Positions 44,965 through 54,722 of a stretch of DNA of 64,000 bases are shown here, in pieces. Both the position numbers and the translations under genes were made by a program. Each line of letters begins with the position of its first letter. Position 1 is the first letter of the stretch. This DNA is from Konateibacter massiliensis (lineage in GTDB: Bacteria; Bacillota; Clostridia; Lachnospirales; Lachnospiraceae). The stretch spans positions 1,889,931 to 1,953,930 of the forward strand of contig NZ_LT860099.1 in the NCBI RefSeq assembly GCF_900184995.1, read 5' to 3'. Under the pieces are notes generated by a model, which was not told the origin of the DNA, did not search any database, and worked only from the letters and a program-made list of their open reading frames with translations.

Positions 44965-46086
44965 TCAAAATATTGAAAAATACTCTCTGATATAAAAGGC
45001 CATCAAAAGGTCAAATTTTATTTTTGAATCATCCAGTTCACTATCTAGTAATACTTTAATCTTTTTCATTCGATAGATAATTGTATTGCGATGTGTATGC
45101 ATGGCTGAGGCTGACTTTAAAAGGTTACAGTCAGATAATAAATATATTTTTAGGGTGTCCAGATATTCCGTATCATGTTCCATATCAAACTGTTCCAGTT
45201 TTCCCAAATACTTTTTAGAAATTGCCTGAAGTACTTCTGGGTTAGATGACGAAAAAAGTATTTGAAAAATACCCAAATCATCAAAATTAACCGATTGAAT
45301 ATTCCAAAATATAGCCGCTGCCAACGAAAACATCGCTCTTTTATAGCATTGACTGATTTCGACTAAAGAATCGATGGTATTACTGATTCCTATTATAATA
45401 CTATCACAGAACAAAAGGACTTCAATCAATTCATTTAAGGAAAGGTCTGAAGTAGAGGTCATATAAATTAAAATCTTCCTGTTTTCATGCTCAAACAGAT
45501 GGTATTTTAGCCTATGATGATTTAGCACAAACGTGATTCTAGTCATATTTTGCAGGTTTTGTATGGCTATCATCCGATACTGCGCATCGGTCGGGAAGCC
45601 ATATTGGTTTAAAGAAAGAAGAATATTTTCATGGACCACATTTTGGTAGATTGCACCTTGAAAAGCAGCATTTAAATGCTCTGTACTTTGCGTATTGTGC
45701 AAAAGAATGCTGCAATAGTCCTGCATAATATCAATCAGATGAACTTCCCAAGGCATTGTAAATAAAGGAAAATGATTAATCTCACAAAACGCCTTGATTT
45801 CCTCTGTTATGTCGTCATCTTCCAAATATTTTCCAATGTTAATCAGTATACCACTGCAATTGCAAGTAACCAGAGAGCAAATAAATTCGCTAAGTTTTAT
45901 GTTACTCTGAATAAACAAACCAGTTGTGATGACCAACTCTCCACCTTTTAAAAAAGATACATTCTGAATATCCTCTGCCAGATAAACCCAAGAAACCGAG
46001 TTCGTCAATCCTTGTTCCCCGCATTGAAGGGCAAGATTGTATTTTTCTTTTGCACAATCATACAAATCTACTACCTGTGCCTTCAT
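44965..46086 (-). CDS. PucR family transcriptional regulator
   Basis: 373 residues. N-terminal PucR domain (LALQCGEQGLTNSVSWVYLAEDIQNVSFLKGGELVITTGL), a middle GGDEF-like segment, and the C-terminal HTH_30 domain (TLKIYLLSDCNLLKSASAMHTHRNTIIYRMKKIKVLL). PucR proteins usually activate purine, amine or amino-acid catabolism genes in response to a small molecule. It is divergent from the cytidylate-kinase-like/ABC/ADH/aminotransferase genes, and a perfect palindrome sits between them. A decayed copy of its C-terminus lies at 39349. Confidence 0.9.
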   Translation of the reverse strand: MKAQVVDLYDCAKEKYNLALQCGEQGLTNSVSWVYLAEDIQNVSFLKGGELVITTGLFIQSNIKLSEFICSLVTCNCSGILINIGKYLEDDDITEEIKAFCEINHFPLFTMPWEVHLIDIMQDYCSILLHNTQSTEHLNAAFQGAIYQNVVHENILLSLNQYGFPTDAQYRMIAIQNLQNMTRITFVLNHHRLKYHLFEHENRKILIYMTSTSDLSLNELIEVLLFCDSIIIGISNTIDSLVEISQCYKRAMFSLAAAIFWNIQSVNFDDLGIFQILFSSSNPEVLQAISKKYLGKLEQFDMEHDTEYLDTLKIYLLSDCNLLKSASAMHTHRNTIIYRMKKIKVLLDSELDDSKIKFDLLMAFYIREYFSIF

Positions 46087-46134
46087 AATCCATCCTCCTT
46101 TTATCGGTCATTATAATGGGTTAGTATAACACAC

Positions 46135-46153
46135 ATTGTACTCTGAGTACAAT
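46135..46153. promoter_or_regulatory. Perfect 19-bp palindrome, candidate PucR operator
   Basis: ATTGTACTCTGAGTACAAT: 8-bp arms with CTG in the centre, in the divergent promoter region. It overlaps the likely -35 of the regulator (TTGTAC-N18-TATACT, minus strand) and lies about 55 bp upstream of the -10 (TATAAT at 46207-46212) of the plus-strand operon, whose -35 is poor. That suits self-repression and activation. Confidence 0.6.
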
Positions 46154-46255
46154 ATTCATAATATTTTTTGGAGTAAATAGCCATTTCCCTTCTCCTCATT
46201 CCGAGCTATAATAAAAAAAACAGAAGGAGCATAAAAAAAGAAAGAGGTGTTCTGT

Positions 46256-46861
46256 ATGAGTGAAAAATTTGTTATAACAATAGCAAGACAGTTCGGGAGC
46301 TTGGGAAGACCCATTGCAAGACTCATTAGCGAAGAATTAGGTATCGAATATTATGACAGAGATATTGTAGAAATGACCTCCAAAAATTTAAATCTTCCTG
46401 TTTCTGCCATCAGCAATGTGGAAGAAAGCGCAAAATCAGCATTTTTCAATATGAATTATCCACTGGGTATCGGTACGACTGCCATGCAAGACTCCATTTT
46501 TGATGCACAGCGTAAAATTATTCTCAATCTGGCAGAAAGAGAATCCTGTATTATCGTAGGACGTTGCGCCGATTATATTTTAAAGGGCTGCAAAAACATT
46601 ATTAATATTTTTATTTATGCGCCTTACGAAGCAAGACTTGCCAATTGTGTTGAAAGACTAAATATGGGACCGGATGAAGCAAAAAAAATGATTGCATCCG
46701 TTGATAAAGCAAGGGAATCTTATCATAGACACTATTGTGGTTACTCTTTGTCAGATAAAGATTATAAAGACATTATGATAGATTCTAGTCTGCTTGGGGT
46801 GGAAGGAACCTGTGATATCCTAACAGAAGTTATCCAAAAGAAGTTTAACATCTCCAAATAA
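46256..46861 (+). CDS. Cytidylate-kinase-like family protein
   Basis: 201 residues from the ATG after AAGAGGTG (an in-frame GTG three codons earlier lacks a better site). P-loop-like start FVITIARQFGSLGRPIARLISEELGIEYYD; the loop GSLGRPIA lacks the normal GKS/T lysine, as in the cytidylate-kinase-like family. Later IIVGRCADYIL and NIFIYAPYEARLANCVER fit the NMP-kinase fold. True substrate unknown. Followed by a strong terminator before the ABC operon. A decayed copy is at 39724. Confidence 0.8.
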   Translation: MSEKFVITIARQFGSLGRPIARLISEELGIEYYDRDIVEMTSKNLNLPVSAISNVEESAKSAFFNMNYPLGIGTTAMQDSIFDAQRKIILNLAERESCIIVGRCADYILKGCKNIINIFIYAPYEARLANCVERLNMGPDEAKKMIASVDKARESYHRHYCGYSLSDKDYKDIMIDSSLLGVEGTCDILTEVIQKKFNISK

Positions 46862-46901
46862 AGGTAACCGGCAAATAAATTAAATAAATATTACCATTCA
46901 C

Positions 46902-46938
46902 GCAACGGAGCTTTTTAAAGAAAAGTCCGTTGCTTTTT
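46902..46938 (+). terminator. Intrinsic terminator or attenuator between the kinase-like gene and the ABC operon
   Basis: GCAACGGA/TCCGTTGC arms, extended by CTTTT/AAAAG inside, followed by a T-run. It would stop most transcripts before the ABC genes unless a separate promoter or antitermination exists; no good promoter is visible in the short gap after it. Confidence 0.8.
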
Positions 46939-46973
46939 ATATTTGTTCACAGAAAGGAATAGAGGGTGAAGAT

Positions 46974-47705
46974 ATGGCATTAATCGAAATAAACAACTTA
47001 TCTAAATGTTTTGATGATTTAGAAGTATTAATAGACGTTAATCTTTCTGTTGTGCAGGGAGAGGTGGTCGTTATCATCGGTCCATCCGGTTCTGGGAAAA
47101 GTACCCTCCTTCGCTGTATTAACCTTTTGGAGCAGCCAACGGGAGGCGAAATCAGATATTCGGGAGAGGACATTACACATCTTGGCAAAAAGGTGACCGA
47201 CTTTCGAAAACGTGTAGGGATGGTATTTCAACGTTTTAACCTTTTTCCTCTGAAAACTGTATTGGAAAATGTAATGTATGCCCCTGTTAAGCTAAACAAA
47301 GTTCCGGCTGCCGAAGCAAAGGAGGCTGCTCTCGAACTACTTCGAAAGGTAGGACTTGAAAATAAAGCGAATTCTTATCCAGCTTCTTTATCGGGTGGTC
47401 AGCAACAACGTGTAGCAATTGCAAGGGCCTTAGCAATGAGGCCAGACATCCTGCTTTTTGATGAGCCTACTTCCGCTCTTGATCCTGAACTAGTGGGGGA
47501 TGTTTTAGAAGTAATGAAGCAGCTTGCAAAAGAAGGAATGACCATGATTGTCGTTACACATGAAATGGGATTTGCAAAAGATGTTGCGGATCGAGTTATC
47601 TTTATGGATGGCGGTTACGTCATAGAGGAAGGTGCTCCAGCCGATATTTTCACACAGCCTAAGAATGAACGAACCAAGTCATTCTTAGCCAGAGTTTTAT
47701 CATAG
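46974..47705 (+). CDS. Amino-acid ABC transporter, ATP-binding protein
   Basis: 243 residues, GlnQ/HisP type: Walker [12 protein letters not shown] at ~33, Q-loop [18 protein letters not shown], signature [15 protein letters not shown] at ~137, Walker [15 protein letters not shown], switch His in [16 protein letters not shown]. Powers polar amino-acid uptake with the next two genes. The transporter lies between a regulator/kinase and catabolic enzymes, suggesting that it imports the aminotransferase substrate. Confidence 0.95.
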   Translation: MALIEINNLSKCFDDLEVLIDVNLSVVQGEVVVIIGPSGSGKSTLLRCINLLEQPTGGEIRYSGEDITHLGKKVTDFRKRVGMVFQRFNLFPLKTVLENVMYAPVKLNKVPAAEAKEAALELLRKVGLENKANSYPASLSGGQQQRVAIARALAMRPDILLFDEPTSALDPELVGDVLEVMKQLAKEGMTMIVVTHEMGFAKDVADRVIFMDGGYVIEEGAPADIFTQPKNERTKSFLARVLS

Positions 47706-47716
47706 GAGGAATTCAT

Positions 47717-48415
47717 ATGGAATTACATTTTAAAAAAGCTTTCGACACTCTGGGCCCTAGCCTGCTGGGTGGAATTGGAATTGTAGTTTATATCACGCTA
47801 GTCGGATTTGCCTGCGCACTTATTGCAGCATTACTCATCGCAATCGGACGGCTTTCTAAAAATAAAATTTTAAGTGGTTTTTTGGCTATTGTGCTTGAGT
47901 TAATTCGTGGTACACCACTATTGGTTCAATTCTTTTATATTTATTATGTTGTTCCGGTACTGTTAAATGGCTTACTATCCACCCTTGGATACAAAGCAAA
48001 CATTCAGCTAGAAGCAGCTACATGCGGAATTATCGGCTTTGCAATTAACTATGGCTGTTATATGTCGGAGGTTATTCGCTCGGCAATACTTTCTGTTGAT
48101 CCTGGTCAACGTGAAGCAGGTCTTGCTCTTGGGTTTAGTGAACGTCAGGTATTATTCTGCTTCATTATTCCTCCTGCACTGCGCAACTCAGTTCCAGTAT
48201 TCGGAAATTATCTTGTTATGTTAATTAAAGATACTTCCTTACTCGCCATGATTTCCGTGCAAGAGCTTCTTCTTCGAACAAAAACCTTCGCTTCGCAGAC
48301 TTTCCTTACTGTAGAAGCCTATACGCTTCTTGCTCTCATCTATTTACTATTAAGCATACCATTATCGCAGCTTAGCAAAATTATAGAAAAAAGGATGAAA
48401 CGCTCTCGCTCCTAA
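47717..48415 (+). CDS. Amino-acid ABC transporter, permease
   Basis: 232 residues, HisM/GlnP family: membrane segments with ELIRGTPLLVQFFYIYYVVP and the EAA loop REAGLALGFSERQVLFCFIIPPALRNSVPVFGNYLV near residues 138-172. About five helices. It pairs with the ATP-binding protein 11 bp upstream and the binding protein downstream; a homodimer is expected as no second permease is present. Confidence 0.95.
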   Translation: MELHFKKAFDTLGPSLLGGIGIVVYITLVGFACALIAALLIAIGRLSKNKILSGFLAIVLELIRGTPLLVQFFYIYYVVPVLLNGLLSTLGYKANIQLEAATCGIIGFAINYGCYMSEVIRSAILSVDPGQREAGLALGFSERQVLFCFIIPPALRNSVPVFGNYLVMLIKDTSLLAMISVQELLLRTKTFASQTFLTVEAYTLLALIYLLLSIPLSQLSKIIEKRMKRSRS

Positions 48416-48489
48416 TGGGGAAGTTTCCTTTTCCTAATCAATTTGTTGCACTATAAATTAATTATATAAACAAGGAAGGAAGTAAAATT

Positions 48490-49437
48490 ATGAAAAAATT
48501 TATGAAGAAAAGACTAATGACCTTATTATTTACCTTATTACTATCCCTTGCAATGCTGGCAGGCTGTAGTACAAAGGAAAACGAGGAAGCCAGCACAGCT
48601 GATACTTCTACACAAGACGCCTCCACTACTGATGCTTCTTCTGAGGATGCCGAGGAGCAGTCCACGACTGGTGAATCCGATTTACTAAAAAGCATTAAGG
48701 AGCAAGGTTATATTGTAATTGGCTCCTCGAATGATGCACCTTTTTGTTATATTGACGTTGAAACCGGAGAATTAAAAGGAATTGATATCGAAATCTTAAA
48801 AGAAATTTGTAATCGTCTCGGAATACCGGACATTCAAATGAAGATAGTTGACTTCTCTAACCTTTTAGTTGAGCTAAATAACAACAACATCGATATGGTT
48901 GTAGATGCTATGTATGTAAAAGAGGAAAGACTTCAGATTGCCGCCTTTACTGACAAATGGTATCAGGAAGGTGAAGCTGTTGTTATTCCTGCCGACTCTA
49001 CCATTACAAGCAAGGAGGACTTAAAGGATAAAACAATTGGCGCACAGCCTGGCACAACCTTTTATGAGACCGCACAGGCATGGCTAGATGAGGGAAAAAT
49101 TGCAAAGCTTGATGCCTATGATAGTCAGGCAACCTTAATGACTGCAGTCAATATGGGAAAAGTGGATGCTGTTGTCACGGATGGAATTGTTGCCGGATAT
49201 ACACTCTCTACAGACAGCTCCTTAAATTTGAAGCTTCTGTCTCCTTACGAAGCTGAGGCAAGCGGTCAGATTGGTGCAGCAGTACGCTTTGATGACAAGG
49301 CTTTTCTTGAGGAAGTTAATACTGTTTTAAATGAAATGAAAGAAGATGGCAGCCTACTCGCTATTCTTGAAAATTATGGACTGACAGAAGATTATTTTGT
49401 CGACGTAGAGGCTGGTAAAACAACAAATGTAAAATAG
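48490..49437 (+). CDS. Amino-acid ABC transporter, substrate-binding lipoprotein
   Basis: 315 residues. Signal peptide ending MLAGC with lipid-modified Cys26, then a Ser/Thr/Asp/Glu-rich linker (residues ~27-58) and a standard type II binding protein (IVIGSSNDAPFCYIDVETGELKGIDIEILKEI, lobe 1; DLKDKTIGAQPGTTFYETAQAWL, lobe 2). Ligand-contact residues are those of the polar amino-acid family; exact ligand unknown. Confidence 0.93.
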   Translation: MKKFMKKRLMTLLFTLLLSLAMLAGCSTKENEEASTADTSTQDASTTDASSEDAEEQSTTGESDLLKSIKEQGYIVIGSSNDAPFCYIDVETGELKGIDIEILKEICNRLGIPDIQMKIVDFSNLLVELNNNNIDMVVDAMYVKEERLQIAAFTDKWYQEGEAVVIPADSTITSKEDLKDKTIGAQPGTTFYETAQAWLDEGKIAKLDAYDSQATLMTAVNMGKVDAVVTDGIVAGYTLSTDSSLNLKLLSPYEAEASGQIGAAVRFDDKAFLEEVNTVLNEMKEDGSLLAILENYGLTEDYFVDVEAGKTTNVK

Positions 49438-49476
49438 CTATAACGTTTCAGCACGATAGAAACAGGAGGTTTTTAA

Positions 49477-50607
49477 ATGGAATTTCAATACTATCTGCCA
49501 GTAAACCTGGTGTTTGGACGCGGTAAGTCCGATTTAATTGGAGAAAAGGCCGCAACTTTAGGGAAGCATGCTCTTATTGTCACTGGAGGGCAAAGCACCA
49601 GAAAGTCTGGCTTACTTGCCAGGGCAGAAAAATTATTGGCAAAAAGCAATGTGGCCTATACCCTTTTTGATCAGGTAACACCAAATCCTCTTACCACTAC
49701 GGTATATGACGGTGCAAAGCTGGCGATAGAAAACGGCTGCGACCACGTCATCGCATTAGGTGGAGGAAGCAGTTTGGATGCCGCAAAGGCAATTGCTTTT
49801 CAAGTTGTCAATGGTGGGGATATCACAGAATATATTTATGGTAAAAAAACCAGTGACAAAGCACTTCCTGTTATCGCCGTTCCAACGACCTGCGGCACAG
49901 GAAGTGAGGGCAATGGCTTTGCCGTTATGACAAACCCAGATACACTAGACAAAAAATCACTGCGCTGCTCTGCTATTGTTCCGGCCTACTCTATCATTGA
50001 CCCCTTTCTTATGCAGACAATGCCAAAAGACACCTTAGCCTCTGTAGGTTTTGATGCCCTATGTCATAACATAGATGGATATATTTCCACGATTGCGCAG
50101 CCACTCACCAACATCCTGGCGCTGGAAGGTGCCAGACTTGCCATTGGCAGCTTAAAGAAGCTTTACCAAGGCAACGGCAATGAGAGTAACTGGGATGACT
50201 TATGTATGGCAAGCACCTTAGGCGGTATGGTTATTAATACCGCCGGTGTTACCGCACTTCATGGCTTAGAGCATCCTGTCAGCGGCCTAAGAAACGCCGT
50301 ACATGGGAGAGGTTTGGCAGCACTTGCTCCTTTTGTCTATGAAGCATCTATTTGCGGAGCACCAGAAAAATTTTATCTTCTCTCAAGGCTTCTTGGGGGC
50401 AATGATGAAAATGATTTTGTTGCAAAATTAAAGGAACTTCTTGCTGACCTTCATCTAACCGAAACACTTCGGGATATGGGGATTGAAAAAAACGATGTAG
50501 ACTGGCTCACGCAAAACTGCTGCAAGGTATCCGCTCCAAGCATTGCAAATCATCCTGTCGTTTTCACACCTGACGAGATTAAGCGCATTTATCTTTATGC
50601 CCTTTAA
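49477..50607 (+). CDS. Iron-containing (group III) alcohol dehydrogenase
   Basis: 376 residues. Fe-ADH signatures: NAD-binding GGGSSLDAAKAIAF at ~96-110, PTTCGTGSEGNGFAVMT, and metal-binding histidines in GLEHPVSGLRNAVHGRGLAAL. Such enzymes reduce aldehydes such as succinate semialdehyde, sulfoacetaldehyde or malonate semialdehyde to hydroxy acids. Followed by an aminotransferase that would generate the aldehyde. Confidence 0.92.
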   Translation: MEFQYYLPVNLVFGRGKSDLIGEKAATLGKHALIVTGGQSTRKSGLLARAEKLLAKSNVAYTLFDQVTPNPLTTTVYDGAKLAIENGCDHVIALGGGSSLDAAKAIAFQVVNGGDITEYIYGKKTSDKALPVIAVPTTCGTGSEGNGFAVMTNPDTLDKKSLRCSAIVPAYSIIDPFLMQTMPKDTLASVGFDALCHNIDGYISTIAQPLTNILALEGARLAIGSLKKLYQGNGNESNWDDLCMASTLGGMVINTAGVTALHGLEHPVSGLRNAVHGRGLAALAPFVYEASICGAPEKFYLLSRLLGGNDENDFVAKLKELLADLHLTETLRDMGIEKNDVDWLTQNCCKVSAPSIANHPVVFTPDEIKRIYLYAL

Positions 50608-50660
50608 CAATTTTTAACCACTACTGAAACGTGCATCACAGCACAGAAATGGAGATTATT

Positions 50661-52010
50661 ATGCTAAAAGATTCTTTACCAAATATTAGTACTCCTTTAC
50701 CAGGTCCAAAAGCTTCTATTATTTTGGCAGACAGAAAAGAGCACGTACCAAATGCAATCACATCCGTATATCCTTGTGTCATCAGCCGTGGAGAAGGGGC
50801 TATGATTGAAGACATAGATGGCAATCTATTCCTCGACTGGGTAGGCGGTGTGGGCGTCTTAAATATAGGATATAGCCACCCTGAGCTGGTTGAAGTCGTA
50901 AAGGAACAGTCTGAAAAATATTTTCATGCTATGATGAATATTGTCACCCATGAAGGTTACATCAAGTTAGCTCAAAAAATGAATGAAATCGTACCTGTCA
51001 AAGGAGCAAAACGAAAAACCATGTTTGCTAACTCTGGCGCAGAAGCAATTGAAAACGCAGTTAAGATAGCAAAATCCTATACTGGCAGACCGAATATCAT
51101 TGTATTTTCCGGCGCATTTCACGGAAGAACTCTTCTCTCTGCTACGATGACCGCCAAAAAAGCTTATGCCGTAGGGCTCGGTCCTTTCCCTGACGGAATT
51201 TACCGTGCAGAATTTCCTTATTTGTATCGAGCACCTAATTTTAACACAGAGGACGATGCAATCACTTATTATATTGAAAAACTGATGAAAGTATTTGATG
51301 AAGCATCTCCTGCTGAATACGTTGCCGCAATTGTAATGGAACCAGTACAAGGCGAAGGCGGATTTATTCCCGCACCAATTGGATGGGTAAAAGCAGTCCG
51401 AAAAATATGTGATGAGAATGGAATTTTGCTAATTGCCGATGAAGTTCAAACTGGATTTGCACGTTCCGGAAAAATGTTTGTATCCAATTACTGGGGAGAG
51501 GCCGGATGCCCTCCCGATATTTTAGCATCTGCCAAATCCATCGCTGCCGGTATTCCGTTGAGTGCCATCACTACTTCCAACGAAATATTTGATGGTGTTA
51601 AAAACGGTATTATCGGCGGTACTTACGGCGGAAATGCGCTGGCCTGTGCCTCTGCCCTAAAGGTCATTGAAATTATTGAAAGAGATCACCTATGTGAACG
51701 TTCCCTTGAAATTTCCCAGAAATTAGAGAAGGAATTTCATTCCTGGTTAGATAAATACGAGGAAGTTGGCGACATTCGAGGCATTGGTTGTATGATGGGT
51801 ATTGAATTTGTGACGGATAAAAAGTCCAAGAAACCGAATTCTAAAATTGTTTCAGACATCGTACAGTATTGCGTAAATCACGGACTTATTATTGAAAGCG
51901 CAGGCGCTTACTCCAACGTCATCCGTTTTCTTTGCCCACTTGTTGTTACAGATGCACAGCTAGACAAGGGGATGGAAATTTTACAAGCTGCTATTGTGGC
52001 TTGTAGATAG
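50661..52010 (+). CDS. Class III (omega-amino acid) aminotransferase
   Basis: 449 residues from the ATG after GGAGATT; the frame is open 10 codons further up. PLP enzyme of the GabT/OAT group: FANSGAEAIENAVKIAKSYTGR, FSGAFHGRTLLSATMT, IVMEPVQGEGGFIPAP, LIADEVQTGFARSGKMF, and the PLP lysine in ASAKSIAAGIPLSAI. Substrate likely a terminal amine such as 4-aminobutyrate, 5-aminovalerate, beta-alanine or taurine; the transporter and Fe-ADH fit import, deamination and aldehyde reduction. Ends with a strong terminator. Confidence 0.9.
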   Translation: MLKDSLPNISTPLPGPKASIILADRKEHVPNAITSVYPCVISRGEGAMIEDIDGNLFLDWVGGVGVLNIGYSHPELVEVVKEQSEKYFHAMMNIVTHEGYIKLAQKMNEIVPVKGAKRKTMFANSGAEAIENAVKIAKSYTGRPNIIVFSGAFHGRTLLSATMTAKKAYAVGLGPFPDGIYRAEFPYLYRAPNFNTEDDAITYYIEKLMKVFDEASPAEYVAAIVMEPVQGEGGFIPAPIGWVKAVRKICDENGILLIADEVQTGFARSGKMFVSNYWGEAGCPPDILASAKSIAAGIPLSAITTSNEIFDGVKNGIIGGTYGGNALACASALKVIEIIERDHLCERSLEISQKLEKEFHSWLDKYEEVGDIRGIGCMMGIEFVTDKKSKKPNSKIVSDIVQYCVNHGLIIESAGAYSNVIRFLCPLVVTDAQLDKGMEILQAAIVACR

Positions 52011-52044
52011 TTTGTTATTCATATCTTCGAACAAAGTATGCTTC

Positions 52045-52098
52045 GCAAAAAACCTCTAAATTGAGTACTATTACTACATCAATTTAGAGGTTTTTTGC
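52045..52098. terminator. Bidirectional terminator after the aminotransferase and ABC operons
   Basis: GCAAAAAACCTCTAAATT and AATTTAGAGGTTTTTTGC arms (18 bp) with A-run left and T-run right, between convergent genes. Confidence 0.92.
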
Positions 52099-52118
52099 TT
52101 TGATTATATCTTATTGTG

Positions 52119-52856
52119 TTATTCTAACACTTTTGATAAAAACTCTTTTAATCTAGGATTTTGAGGATTTTCCAATACTTCTTTTGGTTTTCCGTCTTCT
52201 GCAATCAATCCGTTTTCCAAGAAGATAACACGGGAAGCCACCTCTTTGGCAAATCCCATCTCATGTGTTACACAAATCATCGTCATTCCGGATTTTGCCA
52301 ATTCCTTCATTACTTCCAGTACCTCTTTGACCATTTCCGGATCTAGTGCCGATGTAGGCTCATCAAACAGAATTACATCCGGTTCCATGGCAAGTGCCCT
52401 GCAAATAGCGGCTCTCTGCTTTTGACCTCCTGAAAGCTGCTGCGGATATTGTGCTGCTTTGTCTGCTAGTCCTACTCGTTCTAACAAACTAAGTGCCTTC
52501 TCCTCTGCTTCTCCCTTTGACTTTTTCTGTAATTTAATTGGTCCAAAACTAACATTTTCTAAAATAGTCATATGCGGGAACAGATTAAACTGCTGAAAAA
52601 CCATCATCATTTTCTGTCTCTGCTCATTTAAATTTGATTTGTTGTTAGTCAATTCTTCCTTTTCAAAAAAAACCTGACCTTGCGTTGGCTCTTCGAGCAG
52701 ATTCATGCAACGCAATAACGTTGACTTTCCGCATCCGGATGGACCAATCAAAACGACCACTTCCCCTTTTGTAATCGTTAAGTCAATTCCATTTAATACA
52801 TCTAAGTCTTTATAAGATTTTTTTAAATTCTTTACCGTAATAATATTATTTTCCAT
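52119..52856 (-). CDS. Amino-acid ABC transporter, ATP-binding protein (second system)
   Basis: 245 residues of the GlnQ family: Walker [13 protein letters not shown]-loop [18 protein letters not shown], signature [15 protein letters not shown], Walker [15 protein letters not shown], switch His [17 protein letters not shown]. Start overlaps the end of the fused binding-protein/permease gene by 11 bp, so the two are translationally coupled and the complete transporter is made of two polypeptides. Confidence 0.95.
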   Translation of the reverse strand: MENNIITVKNLKKSYKDLDVLNGIDLTITKGEVVVLIGPSGCGKSTLLRCMNLLEEPTQGQVFFEKEELTNNKSNLNEQRQKMMMVFQQFNLFPHMTILENVSFGPIKLQKKSKGEAEEKALSLLERVGLADKAAQYPQQLSGGQKQRAAICRALAMEPDVILFDEPTSALDPEMVKEVLEVMKELAKSGMTMICVTHEMGFAKEVASRVIFLENGLIAEDGKPKEVLENPQNPRLKEFLSKVLE

Positions 52857-54372
52857 CCGTCCGTAACTTCCTTTCCATTGCGCTTACACATGCAGTTAAA
52901 ATAACAACAATGCATAAATATACCAGAGCAACAGCTATAAGCGGCAAGAACGCTTCAAAGGTTCTGCTTCGAATATAATCTCCGCCTCTCGTTAAATCCA
53001 TAATTCCTATGTATCCGGTAATTGCGGTTTCCTTTAATAATACAATAAATTCATTACCAAGTGCCGGCAATACATTTTTCACCGCCTGCGGCATGATAAT
53101 ATATCGCATAGTCTGCGGATAAGAAAGTCCCATACTTCTGGCTGCTTCAAACTGCCCAGGGTCAATCGAATTGATACCCGATCTGACAATTTCTGCAATA
53201 TAAGCGGATGAGTTTATACCGAATGCAATAACTGCAATCAATACCTTATTCATATCTGACGATGCAAAAACAACATAATAGATAATCAGCAACTGAATCA
53301 TCGTAGGGGTACCACGAATTATTGTCAAATACCCTTTCAGCAACAGATTGAGCAATTTATATTTACCGGTGCTGTCACATGCGGTTCTCAGAATACCTAC
53401 CAAAAATCCAACCACTACACCTAAAATAATTGCAAGTATGGTAATTTCCAAAGTGGTTAGCAATCCTTTTACAATGTACATATAGCGGTTATCATCTATA
53501 AAATTATTGTAAATCTTTTGTTTCAAGGATGTGATCGTATTGCTCTCTCCGTTTCGAACTACAATTACCTGTGTTGATGTGGTATAAGAATCTGTAAAAT
53601 CTATACTTTGGAGACGTTCCTCCGTTACAGTCATTCCGGCTATTCCAATATCTGCCTTTCCTGATTGCACTGCATTGATAATCGCATCAAATTCTATATT
53701 CTCCACTTTAAGATCCATTCCAATTAAGTCACAAATAGCTTGTGCTAAATCGATATCGATGCCGACTATCTCTTCTCCCTGCATATACTCATATGGTTCA
53801 AATGTTGCATTCGTTGCAACTACCAAAGTTCCGTTGGTACGTTCTACCGTTGTATCTTTTTCATATGGATATTGCCCCTTAGTGCTGTCTCCGATATAAT
53901 TTTGTATAATTCTTTCTATTGTTCCGTTTTCATTTAACGTCGCAATCGCCTGATTGATTTTTTCTTTTAACTCTGTATTCTCTTTTGAAATACAGATAGC
54001 ATAATCTTCCTGAGTAAATTCATCCTCCAAAGCAGATAAATCCGTGTTATTATTCAAAAAAGCTTCTGCCGGCGCTTTATCCACAACAATACAGTCTACT
54101 TTCCCCTGCTTCAGTGCCTGTATTGCATCTGCCGCCTTCGTATAACGCAAAATTGTAGAGCCTTCGCTTTCATAGTCTGACACATATAAATCTCCTGTTG
54201 TTCCTAATTGAACACCTATCGTGGCGCCAGCCAAATCATCTGCGTTTGATACCGGTGATTTTCCAACACTATTGCTTCCGCATCCACTAAGCAAAAATGT
54301 TGCTGAGAGCATGACAATAAGCATTATCATGCCTAAAGCCTTGCGTTTTATAAGTCTCTTCATTAATTTCAA
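52846..54372 (-). CDS. ABC transporter fusion: lobe-swapped substrate-binding domain plus permease
   Basis: 508 residues. Lipobox LLSGC with Cys31. Residues 44-162 ([19 protein letters not shown] through [13 protein letters not shown]) are the half that normally forms lobe 2 of a type II binding protein plus its C-terminal helix; residues 180-274 ([16 protein letters not shown] through STQVIVVR) are lobe 1, which normally comes first. The permease follows at about 296-500 with [17 protein letters not shown] and EAA loop [22 protein letters not shown]. So the binding domain is circularly permuted, or two half-domains. Polar amino-acid substrate likely. No orphan binding protein gene is adjacent. 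Confidence 0.88.
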   Translation of the reverse strand: MKLMKRLIKRKALGMIMLIVMLSATFLLSGCGSNSVGKSPVSNADDLAGATIGVQLGTTGDLYVSDYESEGSTILRYTKAADAIQALKQGKVDCIVVDKAPAEAFLNNNTDLSALEDEFTQEDYAICISKENTELKEKINQAIATLNENGTIERIIQNYIGDSTKGQYPYEKDTTVERTNGTLVVATNATFEPYEYMQGEEIVGIDIDLAQAICDLIGMDLKVENIEFDAIINAVQSGKADIGIAGMTVTEERLQSIDFTDSYTTSTQVIVVRNGESNTITSLKQKIYNNFIDDNRYMYIVKGLLTTLEITILAIILGVVVGFLVGILRTACDSTGKYKLLNLLLKGYLTIIRGTPTMIQLLIIYYVVFASSDMNKVLIAVIAFGINSSAYIAEIVRSGINSIDPGQFEAARSMGLSYPQTMRYIIMPQAVKNVLPALGNEFIVLLKETAITGYIGIMDLTRGGDYIRSRTFEAFLPLIAVALVYLCIVVILTACVSAMERKLRTDGK

Positions 54373-54722
54373 ATCCTCCTTGTGACAATTGTTTTATTCC
54401 TGTAATTTTAAATATTGCATATAATCTCAACATTCCATTTCAAAAAATTTCAATTGATTCATTGGATAAAATCAACTTCAATCCTTATAAACAATATCTC
54501 ATACTAGTTGATTATATCTGTTCATGCATGATTATTCAAGATATAATATTAAAAATACAATTATGAATTTGAAATGCTTAGACAAAATTACAATTATGTC
54601 TATTGGTGGATAAATAAGATATATTGTTGATTGATTATAAATCTAAAGATGATAGAATAAATGAAATAGACATATGTCTAAATATAAACATATGAAAAAA
54701 ATATAACAGAGGTGAAGGAATT
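54373..54722. other. Divergent intergenic region with TetR-type palindrome
   Basis: About 350 bp, very A/T-rich, no coding frame of note. Contains the perfect 14-bp palindrome TAGACATATGTCTA at 54667-54680, 43 bp before the TetR-like gene, a suitable operator for it. No clear consensus promoter was found for the ABC fusion gene. Confidence 0.5.
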
